Origin: Thiothrix sp.
GTDB lineage: Bacteria; Pseudomonadota; Gammaproteobacteria; Thiotrichales; Thiotrichaceae
Direction: 5' to 3'
NCBI RefSeq assembly: GCF_028714775.1
Contig: NZ_JAQTLS010000005.1
Span: forward strand, 1-64,000
DNA length: 64,000 bases
Shown here: piece after piece, positions 51,156 to 60,417 of the stretch
Numbering within the stretch: position 1 is the first letter of the stretch
Layout of the letters: each line of letters begins with the position of its first letter
The notes under the pieces: generated by a model
The model's input: only the letters and a program-made list of their open reading frames with translations
What the model was told of the DNA's origin: nothing
Database searches by the model: none
Made by a program: the position numbers and the translations under genes

Positions 51156-52444
51156 TAGCCCACCTCCTCCCCGGCGTGTTTACGGAACAGTTCGCGGAAT
51201 ACTGGATAAATTTCGGCATTATTGCGCACCCGCTGGATGGCAAAACGGTCGTGGAAATCGCCCTGCAAACGTTCGTACAAATACCACAAGCCTTGCGGAT
51301 CACGGTCGCCGATTTCGATATAGGTGTAATACTGCACAAACGGCAGGATGTGGTCGCTCAATGCCGTGCGGCAACGCTCGTTGTCTTCATGCCAGTTGTC
51401 ACCGTCGGAAGCTTGCGCCACGTAAATATTCCACTGGTCGGGCGAATAGCGTTCTTCAATAATGTCACCCATCAGCTTAAGGGCGCTGGAAACCACCGTG
51501 CCGCCGGTTTCGCGGGCGTAGAAAAAGGTTTCCTCATCCACTTCTTGCGCTTGGGTGTGGTGACGGATGAATACCACTTCAATCTTTTCATAGTTCTTTT
51601 TCAGGAACAGGTACAGCAGGAAAAAGAAGCGCTTGGCGGTGTCCTTAATGTCTTGCGTCATTGAGCCAGACACGTCCATGACGCAAAACATCACGGCTTT
51701 GGGCGACGGTTTCGGCACTTTGATCTTGAGGTTGTACTTGAGGTCGAAATCGTCCAGCCACGGGATTGCGTTCATGCGCACATTCAGGCGCTGCAACTCC
51801 GCTTCCAACAGCAAACGCTGCTCTTCCGTCTCATCGCAGGTTTCGTATTGTTCAAGTTCTTCCATCTCTGCCAGCACTTCGCGGCGACGGCGGCGCTCTT
51901 TACCGCGCAAGGCAATCCGCCGTGCATGGGCACTGCGCATGGAACGCACGATATTGATTTGTGCCGGATTGCCCACTTCGCTGACCCCGGCACGTTGGTA
52001 GTCGAAGGAATCCATACTCAGCAACTGGCGCTTGACCATGTTTGGCAGTGCCAAATCTTCAAACAGGTATTCAAGAAACTCCTGCTGGGAAATTTGGAAG
52101 ATGAAATCATCATCCCCTTCCCCATCTGCCGAAGCTTGCCCCGAACCACTGCCACCACCACCCCCAGCAGGTGGACGTTGGATGCGGTCGCCCGGTACAA
52201 ATTCCTTGTTGCCCGGATGCACAATATCGCGCTTACCGCCTTGCCCGTGGCGGAATACCGGCTCGGAAATGTCGCGCTTGGGGATAGTGATACTTTCCCC
52301 CTGCTCCATGTCCGTGATGTTGCGGCGGCTGACAGCATCGGACACCGCACGGCGAATCTGTTTCTGGTAACGCTTCAGGAAACGTTCCCGATTCACCATG
52401 CTCTTGTTTTTGCTATTCAGGCGACGGTCAACGATATAGGTCAT
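51155..52444 (-). CDS. yeaH: YeaH/YhbH family (DUF444) protein
   Basis: 429 residues. A basic N-terminus is followed by a Gly-rich patch ([12 protein letters not shown]) and a von Willebrand A-like domain with the metal-site MDVSGSM (MIDAS DxSxS). Middle gene of the prkA-yeaH-spoVR operon, 9 bp after prkA. The vWA domain may act as a partner of the PrkA ATPase, as vWA proteins do for other MoxR/AAA proteins; this is inference. Confidence 0.95.
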   Translation of the reverse strand: MTYIVDRRLNSKNKSMVNRERFLKRYQKQIRRAVSDAVSRRNITDMEQGESITIPKRDISEPVFRHGQGGKRDIVHPGNKEFVPGDRIQRPPAGGGGGSGSGQASADGEGDDDFIFQISQQEFLEYLFEDLALPNMVKRQLLSMDSFDYQRAGVSEVGNPAQINIVRSMRSAHARRIALRGKERRRRREVLAEMEELEQYETCDETEEQRLLLEAELQRLNVRMNAIPWLDDFDLKYNLKIKVPKPSPKAVMFCVMDVSGSMTQDIKDTAKRFFFLLYLFLKKNYEKIEVVFIRHHTQAQEVDEETFFYARETGGTVVSSALKLMGDIIEERYSPDQWNIYVAQASDGDNWHEDNERCRTALSDHILPFVQYYTYIEIGDRDPQGLWYLYERLQGDFHDRFAIQRVRNNAEIYPVFRELFRKHAGEEVG

Positions 52445-52453
52445 GCTAACCCC

Positions 52454-54379
52454 TTACTGCGACTTACGTACCCGCAGATACCATTCAGCCAACAGGCGTA
52501 CCTGCTTTTCAGTGTAACCCCGTTTCATCATACGCTCGACGAAGTTATCGTGCTTGCGCTGTTCATCCGAGGTGGATTTCGCCCCGTAGGAAATGACGGG
52601 CAGCAAGTCTTCGGTGCTGGAGAACATTTTCATCTCAATCACGCGCCGCAGCTTTTCGTAGCTCGTCCACGCTGGGTTACGCCCACCGTTATTGGCACGC
52701 GCCCGCAGCACGAAATTGACGATCTCATTACGGAAATCTTTCGGGTTGCTGATGCCCGCTGGTTTCTCGATCTTTTCCAGATCGGCGTTCAGCGAAGCGC
52801 GGTTGAGCAATTCGCCGGTTTCCGGGTCGCGGAATTCCTGATCCTGAATCCAGAAATCCGCATAAGTTACGTAACGGTCGAACAGATTTTGCCCGTACTC
52901 GGAATAGGATTCGAGGTAAGCAGTTTGGATTTCCTTGCCGATGAAATCCACATAGCGCGGCGCGAGGTATTCCTTGATGAAGCGGATGTAACGTGCCTGC
53001 AATTCGGCTTGGAATTGCTCTTTCTCGATCTGGCGCTCCAACACATACATCAGATGAACTGGGTCAGCCGCCACTTCGGTCGCGTCATAGTTGAACACTT
53101 TCGACAAAATCTTGAAGGCAAAACGGGTGGAAAGCCCATTCATGCCCTCATCCACGCCCGCTGCATCTTGGTACTCTTGGATGGTTTTGGCTTTCGGGTC
53201 GATGTCCTTGAGGTTCTCGCCGTCGTAAATGCGCATTTTGGAAAACAGGTTGGAGTTTTCCGGCTCTTTCAGGCGCGACAGCACGATGAATTGCGCCAGT
53301 AACTTGAGGGTATCCGGTGCGCACGGCGATGCAGCCAATGAACTGTTAATCAGCAGTTTTTCGTAAATCTTGATCTCTTCGGTAACGCGCAAGCAATACG
53401 GCACTTTGACGATGGAAACGCGGTCAATGAACGCTTCATTGTTGCGGTTACTTTTGAATGCCTGCCATTCGGATTCGTTCGAGTGCGCAAGGATTACCCC
53501 GGAAAACGGGATCGCACCGATACTTTCCGTGCCGTTGTAGTTGCCTTCCTGCGTGGCGGTCAGCAGTGGATGCAGTACCTTGATCGGCGCTTTGAACATT
53601 TCCACGAATTCCATCAAGCCCTGATTCGACAGGCTCAAACCACCGGAATAGCTGTAAGCGTCGGTGTCATTCTGCGGGTAATCTTCCAGCTTACGGATGT
53701 CGACCTTGCCCACCAGTGCGGAAATGTCTTGGTTGTTTTCATCCCCCGGCTCGGTTTTGGACACCGCAATTTGGTTCATGCGCGATGGATAGCGTTTAAC
53801 CACACGGAATTGGGTGATGTCACCGCCAAACTCGTGCAGCCGCTTGACCGCCCACGGCGACATGATCGTTTTCAGGTAACGGTGCGGGATGCCGTAATCC
53901 TCTTCCAGAATCGCCCCGTCCTCTTCCGCATTGAACAATCCCAGTGGGGATTCATTGATCGGGGAACCTTTGATAGCGTAAATCGGCATCTTTTCAATCA
54001 GCGCCTTCAAACGTTCGGCGAGCGAAGACTTACCACCACCGACAGGCCCCAGCAGGTAGAGCACCTGCTTGCTTTCTTCCAAACCTTGGGCTGCGTGACG
54101 GAAAAAGGACACGATCTGCTCAATGCAGTCTTCCATGCCATAGAATTCGTAGAAGGCAGGATAACGGCGGATAACCTTGTTGGAAAAAATCCGACTCATG
54201 CGTGGATCGCGTGAAGTATCAACAACTTCCGCCTCCCCAATCGCGTGGAGCATACGCTCGGCGGCAGTGGCATAAGCCATGTGGTCGTGTTTGCAGATGT
54301 CGAGGTATTCCTGCAACGAGTATTCTTCTTCTCGTAATGCTTCGTAGCGGGACTGATAGTGACTGAATATGCTACTCAT
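52454..54379 (-). CDS. prkA: PrkA-family serine protein kinase/AAA+ (YeaG)
   Basis: 641 residues (E. coli YeaG 644). The N-terminal AAA-type module has Walker A LGPVGGGKSSLAERL; GVILAHSNESEW and FIDRVSIVKVPYCLRV are family blocks. The C-terminal domain was named for distant likeness to protein kinases. First gene of the three-gene stress operon. Upstream 54380-54562 contains a 14-bp palindrome. Confidence 0.97.
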   Translation of the reverse strand: MSSIFSHYQSRYEALREEEYSLQEYLDICKHDHMAYATAAERMLHAIGEAEVVDTSRDPRMSRIFSNKVIRRYPAFYEFYGMEDCIEQIVSFFRHAAQGLEESKQVLYLLGPVGGGKSSLAERLKALIEKMPIYAIKGSPINESPLGLFNAEEDGAILEEDYGIPHRYLKTIMSPWAVKRLHEFGGDITQFRVVKRYPSRMNQIAVSKTEPGDENNQDISALVGKVDIRKLEDYPQNDTDAYSYSGGLSLSNQGLMEFVEMFKAPIKVLHPLLTATQEGNYNGTESIGAIPFSGVILAHSNESEWQAFKSNRNNEAFIDRVSIVKVPYCLRVTEEIKIYEKLLINSSLAASPCAPDTLKLLAQFIVLSRLKEPENSNLFSKMRIYDGENLKDIDPKAKTIQEYQDAAGVDEGMNGLSTRFAFKILSKVFNYDATEVAADPVHLMYVLERQIEKEQFQAELQARYIRFIKEYLAPRYVDFIGKEIQTAYLESYSEYGQNLFDRYVTYADFWIQDQEFRDPETGELLNRASLNADLEKIEKPAGISNPKDFRNEIVNFVLRARANNGGRNPAWTSYEKLRRVIEMKMFSSTEDLLPVISYGAKSTSDEQRKHDNFVERMMKRGYTEKQVRLLAEWYLRVRKSQ

Positions 54380-54479
54380 TTTATTCCCCTTGGCTGGTGG
54401 GCTACGGACTGGTGAATCCGCCTATCCTTACTTTTAGACTAAAGATGTACCGAAAAGTGTAATTTTTATTTCAAAGCCT

Positions 54480-54493
54480 ATTATGCGCATAAT
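54480..54493. promoter_or_regulatory. 14-bp perfect palindrome upstream of prkA
   Basis: ATTATGCGCATAAT reads the same on both strands. It is 101 bp upstream of the prkA start within an AT-rich 183-bp non-coding stretch (54380-54562) that otherwise shows no gene. It is a plausible dimer operator or activator site for the prkA operon. No clear sigma-54 element was found. Confidence 0.45.
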
Positions 54494-54563
54494 TTAGCCC
54501 AATCTTGCGACTTCCCCCATAAATAACGGATGAATGGAAGCAAAAAAGCCATCAGCCGCACAC

Positions 54564-54596
54564 AAAAAAGCCCCGGTACGCTAAGCGTCCGGGGCC
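54564..54596 (-). terminator. Rho-independent terminator after the 54624 gene
   Basis: On the minus strand GGCCCCGGACGC-TTA-GCGTACCGGGGC is followed by TTTTTT. The stem has about 9-10 pairs with one bulge or mismatch and the T-run is clear. It lies 28 bp past the stop of the minus-strand gene. Confidence 0.85.
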
Positions 54597-54623
54597 GGAG
54601 ACGACTAAGACACAAGTGCTAGC

Positions 54624-54980
54624 TTACGGAGGGCAGTCCCATACACTGCATTCTTCTTCCGTAACATGCGCATCTGCATCATGTGCAGGTGTGTTCAAGC
54701 GGGATGTGTCAGTCAAAAAGGCTTCATTGGGTGCTTTGTATACCAGTACCACCCCAGAACCGCTGCGCAGCAAGTCCATAGTTGGCCCCAGACGGCGGTC
54801 AGGCCACCAGATCATGATACGAGGTTCGCTCATGGCTGGACGCAGGTCTTCGTCATCGTCCATAAAGTACAAGGAACCAATCATTTTATTGGCGGCATTA
54901 TAGAGGTGAATTTCAGCCCATACACCGTGGCGAACATGGCGATGGATGACCCGGTAGGATGCGATTACATGCTGAATCAT
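54624..54980 (-). CDS. Protein of unknown function
   Basis: 118 residues from ATG 54980, with GGAGGA seven bases upstream. The sequence mixes strands and helices (WAEIHLYNAANKMIGSLYFMDDDED in part, RIMIWWPDRRLGPTMDLLRSG, VVLVYKAPNEAFL) and has an acidic Cys-containing tail (EEECSVWDCPP). No signal or membrane segment; no family recognised. It has its own terminator and lies alone between pyrC and prkA. The 170-bp gap before it (54981-55150) holds only the presumed promoter. Confidence 0.65.
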   Translation of the reverse strand: MIQHVIASYRVIHRHVRHGVWAEIHLYNAANKMIGSLYFMDDDEDLRPAMSEPRIMIWWPDRRLGPTMDLLRSGSGVVLVYKAPNEAFLTDTSRLNTPAHDADAHVTEEECSVWDCPP

Positions 54981-55150
54981 TTGTTGTTCCTCCATGAAAC
55001 AATATAATTTAGGAACTTAAGTGGTGGGGTTTAACCTGTCCCCACACTGAAGTTTAGCTCGTCCCTGAAACATTGTTTTATGGGTTCATAACTCTCCGAC
55101 AAACGGCATAAATCGGGGTAAATGTGGTTTATCTCAAAACCATACCCAGT

Positions 55151-56488
55151 TTATCGGTCGAACTCCAAGGCCATCCCGACAGGATCAACATCCAATAACA
55201 ACCCATTTCGCCACACCAGTTGCCCATTAACAATCGTGGCAGCGATACTGGAGCGGAATTCATAACCATCGAATGGCGTCCAGCCACACTTCGACAAACT
55301 GTTTGCATGGGTTGCCAAGAACGGCTTTTCCAAATCAACCAATACCAGATCAGCCCAATAACCTTCGCGGATATAGCCCCGGTCTTTAATCTTGAACAAT
55401 TCGGCAACGGCATGACTAGTCTTTTCGACGATGAATTCCAGCGTAAAGATGCCATCGTGGTAATGTTCCAGCACCGTTTGCAGCGCGTGTTGCACCAACG
55501 GCAAACCAGAAGGCGCTTTGAAATAGCTGCTATTTTGCTTTTCATCCCACGTATGCGGCGCATGGTCAGTGCCAATCACATCCAACCGCCCATCCAGCAG
55601 TGCTTGGATAATGCCAGCCCGGTCTTCCGCTGTTTTAATTGCCGGATTGCATTTAATCAGCGCCCCTTTGGAGACGTAATCTTCCTCGGCAAAATGCAGG
55701 AAATGTACGCAAGCTTCCGCCGTAATTAACTTGTCTTGCAAAGGCAGCGAAGAAAAACGTTCCGCTTCTTTAGCCGTAGAAATATGCAGGATATGCAAGC
55801 GCGTGCCACAACGTTTCGCCAACTCCATCGCCAGCGAGGACGACTTATAGCAGGCCGCTTCACTGCGGATCGTCGGGTGCAAATAAAATGGAATATTATC
55901 GCCGTAAATGCTGCGGTAACTTTCCTCATTCTCTAAAATAGTGGGGGTATCTTCGCAATGTGCTGCGATTAAAGTTGGTGCATGGGTGAATATCTGCTCC
56001 AGAATTTCCGGGTCATCAACCAACATATTGCCAGTGGAAGCACCCATGAATACTTTTATCCCGCACGCATCTTTGGGGTTTAACGCCTTAATCGCTTCGA
56101 TATTATCGCTGGAAGCACCTAAATAGAAAGCGTAGTTCGCTGCCACACGCCCTGCTGCCAACTGTTTTTTTTCATTGAGAACCGCCGTGGTCAAGGTATT
56201 CGGGACGGTATTCGGCATATCCATGAAACTGGTGATTCCGCCCGCCACTGCTGCCCCGCTTTCCGTTGCCATATCGCCCTTGTGGGTCAACCCCGGCTCG
56301 CGGAAATGCACCTGATCGTCAATCATGCCCGGCAGCAGGTAACGCCCTTTCGCATCCAGCACTTTGACATCCGGCGCAGACAGGTTGCTACCGATTTCCT
56401 CGATACGCCCATTGCGGATAAGCACATCACTGGCAGTAATCTGCCCTTCGTTGACCAATTTGGCGTTAACAATCAGCAGAGAACTCAT
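55151..56488 (-). CDS. pyrC: Dihydroorotase
   Basis: Third step of pyrimidine synthesis. 445 residues, a class I type amidohydrolase. Metal site blocks: MIDDQVHFREPGLTHK, where the usual His-x-His reads Gln-Val-His; KVFMGASTG with the position of the carbamylated Lys; AAHCEDTP, HILHISTAKEAE and VIGTDHAPHTW with the catalytic Asp. Gln at the first position resembles, as far as I remember, Bacteroidetes dihydroorotases. Last gene of sspA-sspB-folA-pyrC; 20 bp after folA. Confidence 0.92.
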   Translation of the reverse strand: MSSLLIVNAKLVNEGQITASDVLIRNGRIEEIGSNLSAPDVKVLDAKGRYLLPGMIDDQVHFREPGLTHKGDMATESGAAVAGGITSFMDMPNTVPNTLTTAVLNEKKQLAAGRVAANYAFYLGASSDNIEAIKALNPKDACGIKVFMGASTGNMLVDDPEILEQIFTHAPTLIAAHCEDTPTILENEESYRSIYGDNIPFYLHPTIRSEAACYKSSSLAMELAKRCGTRLHILHISTAKEAERFSSLPLQDKLITAEACVHFLHFAEEDYVSKGALIKCNPAIKTAEDRAGIIQALLDGRLDVIGTDHAPHTWDEKQNSSYFKAPSGLPLVQHALQTVLEHYHDGIFTLEFIVEKTSHAVAELFKIKDRGYIREGYWADLVLVDLEKPFLATHANSLSKCGWTPFDGYEFRSSIAATIVNGQLVWRNGLLLDVDPVGMALEFDR

Positions 56489-56508
56489 GGGGAAAAGCTC
56501 CTTAGGGA

Positions 56509-56994
56509 TCAGGATTCCCGTTCAAGAATCAGAAAAGAATAGGGGTAAGGGTTTTTGGCATCGGCAGGATAATCAGTGCGCTCCAGCTCATGCCACGGGT
56601 GCTGATTATAATCAGGGAAAAAGGTATCACCTAATAAATTAGCATTGATCAGGGTCAAATATAAACGCCCGGCATAAGGCAAGAAATGCTCGTAAATTTG
56701 CGCCCCACCAATCACCATCACTTCCGGGACATCAGCCACCAGCGCCAAAGCCGCTTCCGGTGATGCAACCCGTTCAGCACCGATGGGTTGGAAAGCAGGG
56801 TCACGGGAAATCACCAGATTGCGCCGCCCCGGTAACGCCCGACCAATGGAATCCCACGTCTTGCGCCCCATGATCACAGGTTTTCCGAGGGTATTACGCT
56901 TGAACCAAGCAAGATCAGCAGGCAAATGCCACGGCATCTGCCCTTCTTTCCCGATGACCTGCTGACCCGTCATGGCAACAATCAGGGACAACAT
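56509..56994 (-). CDS. folA: Dihydrofolate reductase
   Basis: Reduces dihydrofolate, regenerating the cofactor used by ThyA. 161 residues (E. coli 159). LSLIVAMTGQQVIGKEGQMPWHLPADL (in part MPWHLPADLAWFK), GKPVIMGRKTWDSIGRALPG and VMVIGGAQIYEHFLP are all as expected. Between sspB (5 bp) and pyrC. Confidence 0.98.
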   Translation of the reverse strand: MLSLIVAMTGQQVIGKEGQMPWHLPADLAWFKRNTLGKPVIMGRKTWDSIGRALPGRRNLVISRDPAFQPIGAERVASPEAALALVADVPEVMVIGGAQIYEHFLPYAGRLYLTLINANLLGDTFFPDYNQHPWHELERTDYPADAKNPYPYSFLILERES

Positions 56995-56999
56995 CGGGC

Positions 57000-57503
57000 T
57001 TATTTAACCACACGCAAAAAGGAAGGGCGCTGCTTAGCGGTGGGTTTGGGCGGTTCTGGATCGTCGTCTTGCCCAGCGGCAGCGCTATCATCTTCCGCAC
57101 CGGCATCATCACCATTCCCAGAAACGCTAGTCAATGACGGGGCTGATTTAGGTGCATCCTGCACAACGGCTTCCTGCGATTCGGCATACTCATCAGGCGG
57201 GAAGCTGATGCCATCCTGCGTTTCCTTCGAGTAAATCGCCATTACCGACCACATGGGCAAGTAAATGGAGAATGCCTTGCCACCGAAACGGGCGCTAAAG
57301 GTTACTTCATCATCACGCAGCATCAAGTTGTTGGCAGCGGTCATGCTGACATTCAACACAATGTTGCCATCTTTGACGAACTGGCGCGGCACTCTGACCT
57401 GACTGGAACGGGCATCCACCAAAATATGCGGTGTCAGGCCGTTATCCACGATCCATTCGTAAAAAGCGCGTAACAAGTAGGGGCGTTTCGGCGTCATATT
57501 CAT
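57000..57503 (-). CDS. sspB: ClpXP specificity-enhancing factor SspB
   Basis: Delivers ssrA-tagged proteins to ClpXP. 167 residues (E. coli 165). KRPYLLRAFYEWIVDNGLTPHILVD (in part) is the conserved substrate-binding start, and FGGKAFSIYLPMWSVMAIY follows. A low-complexity acidic linker (DDAGAEDDSAAAGQDDD) leads to the short ClpX-binding tail QRPSFLRVVK. ATGA overlap with sspA. Confidence 0.96.
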   Translation of the reverse strand: MNMTPKRPYLLRAFYEWIVDNGLTPHILVDARSSQVRVPRQFVKDGNIVLNVSMTAANNLMLRDDEVTFSARFGGKAFSIYLPMWSVMAIYSKETQDGISFPPDEYAESQEAVVQDAPKSAPSLTSVSGNGDDAGAEDDSAAAGQDDDPEPPKPTAKQRPSFLRVVK

Positions 57504-58129
57504 GGGCGGATAGCTTTCTCAACCTTGCTTAATGACTGCTGGAAAGCATCCCGCGAGAACACCCGATCCATATAGCGCAAGATCGGTTTGCCCTGTTTTT
57601 CCGGCACATCAATACCGTATTTCGGCAAACGCCACAGGATCGGCGCAATGGTGCAATCCACCAGTGAAAATTCTTCACTCAGGAAATAAGGCTTAACGGC
57701 AAACACTTCTGCCGCAGACAGTACACTTTCACGCAAAATCTTGCGGGCTTGGGCAGCCGCCAGCTCATCACCGTCTTCAATATCGCTGACCAGTGAAAAC
57801 CAGTCTTTTTCAATGCGGAACAACGCCAAACGCGAGTGCGCACGTGTTACCGGGTCAACCGGCATCAACGGCGGGTGCGGGAAGCGTTCATCCAGATATT
57901 CCATAATGATCCGCGCATCGTACAACACCAGATCGCGGTCAATCAGGGTTGGCGTGGTGTTATAGGGGTTCAGTTCCGCCAAGTCTTCGGGCTTGTTATC
58001 GGGATTAATATTGAGGATATCAACGGTAATATCCTTTTCCGCCAAAACAATGCGCACACGGTGACTGTCTGCACAGTCGGCGGCGGAAAACAATGTCATG
58101 ACAGATCTTCGGCTGGAAAGCGAAGCCAT
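57500..58129 (-). CDS. sspA: Stringent starvation protein A
   Basis: RNA polymerase-associated protein with a glutathione-transferase fold. 209 residues (E. coli 212), starting MASLSSRRSVMTLFSAADC, parallel to the E. coli MAVAANKRSVMTLFS start. DLAELNPYNTTPTLIDRDLVLYDARIIMEYLDERF (in part NPYNTTPTLIDRDLVLYD) is the thioredoxin-like part. First gene of its operon; the upstream gap holds the petC terminator. Confidence 0.95.
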   Translation of the reverse strand: MASLSSRRSVMTLFSAADCADSHRVRIVLAEKDITVDILNINPDNKPEDLAELNPYNTTPTLIDRDLVLYDARIIMEYLDERFPHPPLMPVDPVTRAHSRLALFRIEKDWFSLVSDIEDGDELAAAQARKILRESVLSAAEVFAVKPYFLSEEFSLVDCTIAPILWRLPKYGIDVPEKQGKPILRYMDRVFSRDAFQQSLSKVEKAIRP

Positions 58130-58155
58130 AGACGCGAAACTCCCTATGCTAGAAA

Positions 58156-58190
58156 CAAAAAAGCCACTCTATTTTACACTAGAGTGGCTT
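58156..58190 (-). terminator. Rho-independent terminator after petC
   Basis: The minus strand reads AAGCCACTCT, a 10-base loop, AGAGTGGCTT and then a T-run: a perfect 10-bp stem. It is 24 bp past the petC stop and insulates the sspA operon. Confidence 0.9.
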
Positions 58191-58213
58191 CGAGGTGTTA
58201 TACCGGAAGCGGA

Positions 58214-58978
58214 TTAATGGACATCCTTCCAGTATTCCTTCTTCAGGAAGTAAGCGAGAACCGCGAACAGACCCAAGAACAGCAACACAAAGATGCCGTA
58301 GCTTTTACGGTGCAGTTGTGCAGGCTCAGCGACGTAAGTCAGGAAGTTGGTAATGTCACGCACTACTTTGTCGTACTCAGCAGCAGACATTGTGCCGGGC
58401 GTGACGGTTTTCAGTGCGCAATGCTCAACAGCGTGCTCACCTTCACCGTGCTTAGTGCATTCCTGCTCTTGCAGACCTTGCAGTTCCCACAGGACATGCG
58501 GCATACCGACGTTAGCGAACACGGTATTGTTCACACCCATCGGACGGGTTTTGTCCACATAGAACGCTTTCAGGTAGCTGTAAATCCAATCCGGGCCACG
58601 TGAACGGCCTGTCAGGGACAGGTCTGGTGGCGGCGCACCGAACCATTCAGCCGAGTCTTTCTGGGACATACCGTTCTTCATCAGCTCACCAACTTTAGTC
58701 GGCTCACCGTCAGTACGGGTGAAGATCAGGTTTTTCGCCACCTGTTCATTCGTTAACCCCAAGTCAGTAGCGACCCGGTTATAACGGCTGAAATTCAGCG
58801 AGTGGCAACCCATGCAGTAGTTAGCGAAATACTTCGCACCCACTTGCAGGCTGGACTGGTCATGGATATTGACGTTCGCCTTTTCCAGTGGTACGCCACC
58901 TGTGTTCGCCATCGCAGCACCAGATGCCATCACGGAAGCGGTCAGTGCGAACATTACACTTGCAATAAATTTTTTCAT
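58214..58978 (-). CDS. petC: Cytochrome c1 of the bc1 complex
   Basis: 254 residues from ATG 58978 with a signal peptide (KKFIASVMFALTASVMASGAAMA, in part SVMFALTASVMASG). Heme c site YCMGCHSLNFSRYN; distal Met in RPMGVNN or NVGMPHVLW; a C-terminal anchor (YGIFVLLFLGLFAVLAYFL). It carries electrons from the Rieske centre to soluble cytochrome c. Last gene of petABC. Confidence 0.96.
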   Translation of the reverse strand: MKKFIASVMFALTASVMASGAAMANTGGVPLEKANVNIHDQSSLQVGAKYFANYCMGCHSLNFSRYNRVATDLGLTNEQVAKNLIFTRTDGEPTKVGELMKNGMSQKDSAEWFGAPPPDLSLTGRSRGPDWIYSYLKAFYVDKTRPMGVNNTVFANVGMPHVLWELQGLQEQECTKHGEGEHAVEHCALKTVTPGTMSAAEYDKVVRDITNFLTYVAEPAQLHRKSYGIFVLLFLGLFAVLAYFLKKEYWKDVH

Positions 58979-58989
58979 GTTGTCACACC

Positions 58990-60417
58990 TCAACCTGTTA
59001 CGCGGTCAGGAACCGGCTTTTCTTCATTGCAGCTTGCTTTGAAAGCAGGCAACAACAGGGTCAGCGCCAGATAAGCCGCAGGCCAAATAAACTGGATAAT
59101 CATCTGGACAGTTGCACCACTATCACCCGCTGTAAAGCGGAAGATAAAGTCATAAGCAATGACTGCGCCCAACAGGATACCGAACCACATGACATACTTC
59201 GCTTTCGCTGGGTTGCTGTGAATCCACAGTACCACAAAGAACAGGAAGTAGATTTGGGTCATGCGAGTGCCCAATTCTTTGAAGGCTGGAGTTACTGCTT
59301 CAACGCCCATCCAACCCAACACCAAGAACACCGCTGCAAACAGCATCAGGTTGATCTTGTGCGCGTTGTTACGGTAGCGCCATGATTTCATTGGGTTACG
59401 GTCAATCCAAGGCAGCGCAAACAGTACTGCAATTGCCGAGAACATCGCCAATGTACCAAAGAATGGGTCAGGGATCGCACGCAAAACCGTGTAGAACGGT
59501 GTGAAGTACCAAACTGGCGCAATGTGCAACGGCGTTTTCAGCGCGTTAGCCGGTTCAAAGTTTGGCTGTTCGAGGAAGTAGCCACCGCCTTCAGGCGCAA
59601 AGAACAGGATCGCGAAGAAGCCCATCAGGAACACGACAACACCCAGAATATCTTTCACAGAGTAGTAAGGGTGGAACGGAATGCCATCAGCCGGTGCAGT
59701 ATCGCTCCAACGGTTGCCTTTCGGGCCTTTCTTGATTTCAACGCCATCTGGGTTGTTGGAACCGACTGCGTGCAGCGCCACGATGTGGACGAAGACCAGT
59801 GCAGGCAGCACCAAGGAAGGCAGGAAGAAGTGCAGCGCAAAGAAACGGTTCAGGGTTGCATCGCCAAGTACGAAGTCACCACGAATCCAAGTAGACAGAC
59901 CTTCACCAATCACTGGGATAGTGTTGAACAGGTTGATGATAACCTGCGCACCCCAGTAAGACATTTGACCCCAAGGCAGCAAGTAACCCATGAACGCCGT
60001 TGCCATCAGTGCAAGGTAAATCGCCATACCGATCAACCAGATCAGTTCGCGCTTACCTTTGTAAGACCCGTAAATCAGGCCACGGAACATGTGCAGGTAC
60101 ACCACGATAAAGAACGCAGAAGCGCCAGTGGAGTGCATGTAGCGGATGAACCAGCCGGACGGTACATCACGCATGATGTATTCGACGGAAGCAAACGCCA
60201 ACGTGGTATCCGGTTTGTAGTGGAATGCCAAGAACAGGCCAGAAACGATCTGGATTACCAGCACCAGCATGGCCAGTGAGCCGAAGAAATACCAGAAGTT
60301 GAAGTTTTTAGGCGCATAGTACTCAGCCAAATGCGCTTTCCAAGTTTCCATCATCGGGAAGCGGTCTTCGACCCAACCCAAGAAACCTGTGTAATTATGG
60401 GGATGACGTTCAGCCAT
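58990..60417 (-). CDS. petB: Cytochrome b of the bc1 complex
   Basis: 475 residues; longer than the about 400 usual, partly through the WVEDRFP start and loop extensions. Qo/Qi and heme features: WYFFGSLAMLVLVIQIVSGLFLAFHY (in part), GWFIRYMHSTGASAFFIVVYLHMFRG (in part HSTGASAFFIVVYLHMFRG), GYLLPWGQMSYWGAQVI, and PEGGGYFL in place of the canonical PEWYFL-type loop with APVWYFTPFYTVLRAIPD. One-base overlap with petA (TAATG). Confidence 0.96.
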   Translation of the reverse strand: MAERHPHNYTGFLGWVEDRFPMMETWKAHLAEYYAPKNFNFWYFFGSLAMLVLVIQIVSGLFLAFHYKPDTTLAFASVEYIMRDVPSGWFIRYMHSTGASAFFIVVYLHMFRGLIYGSYKGKRELIWLIGMAIYLALMATAFMGYLLPWGQMSYWGAQVIINLFNTIPVIGEGLSTWIRGDFVLGDATLNRFFALHFFLPSLVLPALVFVHIVALHAVGSNNPDGVEIKKGPKGNRWSDTAPADGIPFHPYYSVKDILGVVVFLMGFFAILFFAPEGGGYFLEQPNFEPANALKTPLHIAPVWYFTPFYTVLRAIPDPFFGTLAMFSAIAVLFALPWIDRNPMKSWRYRNNAHKINLMLFAAVFLVLGWMGVEAVTPAFKELGTRMTQIYFLFFVVLWIHSNPAKAKYVMWFGILLGAVIAYDFIFRFTAGDSGATVQMIIQFIWPAAYLALTLLLPAFKASCNEEKPVPDRVTG

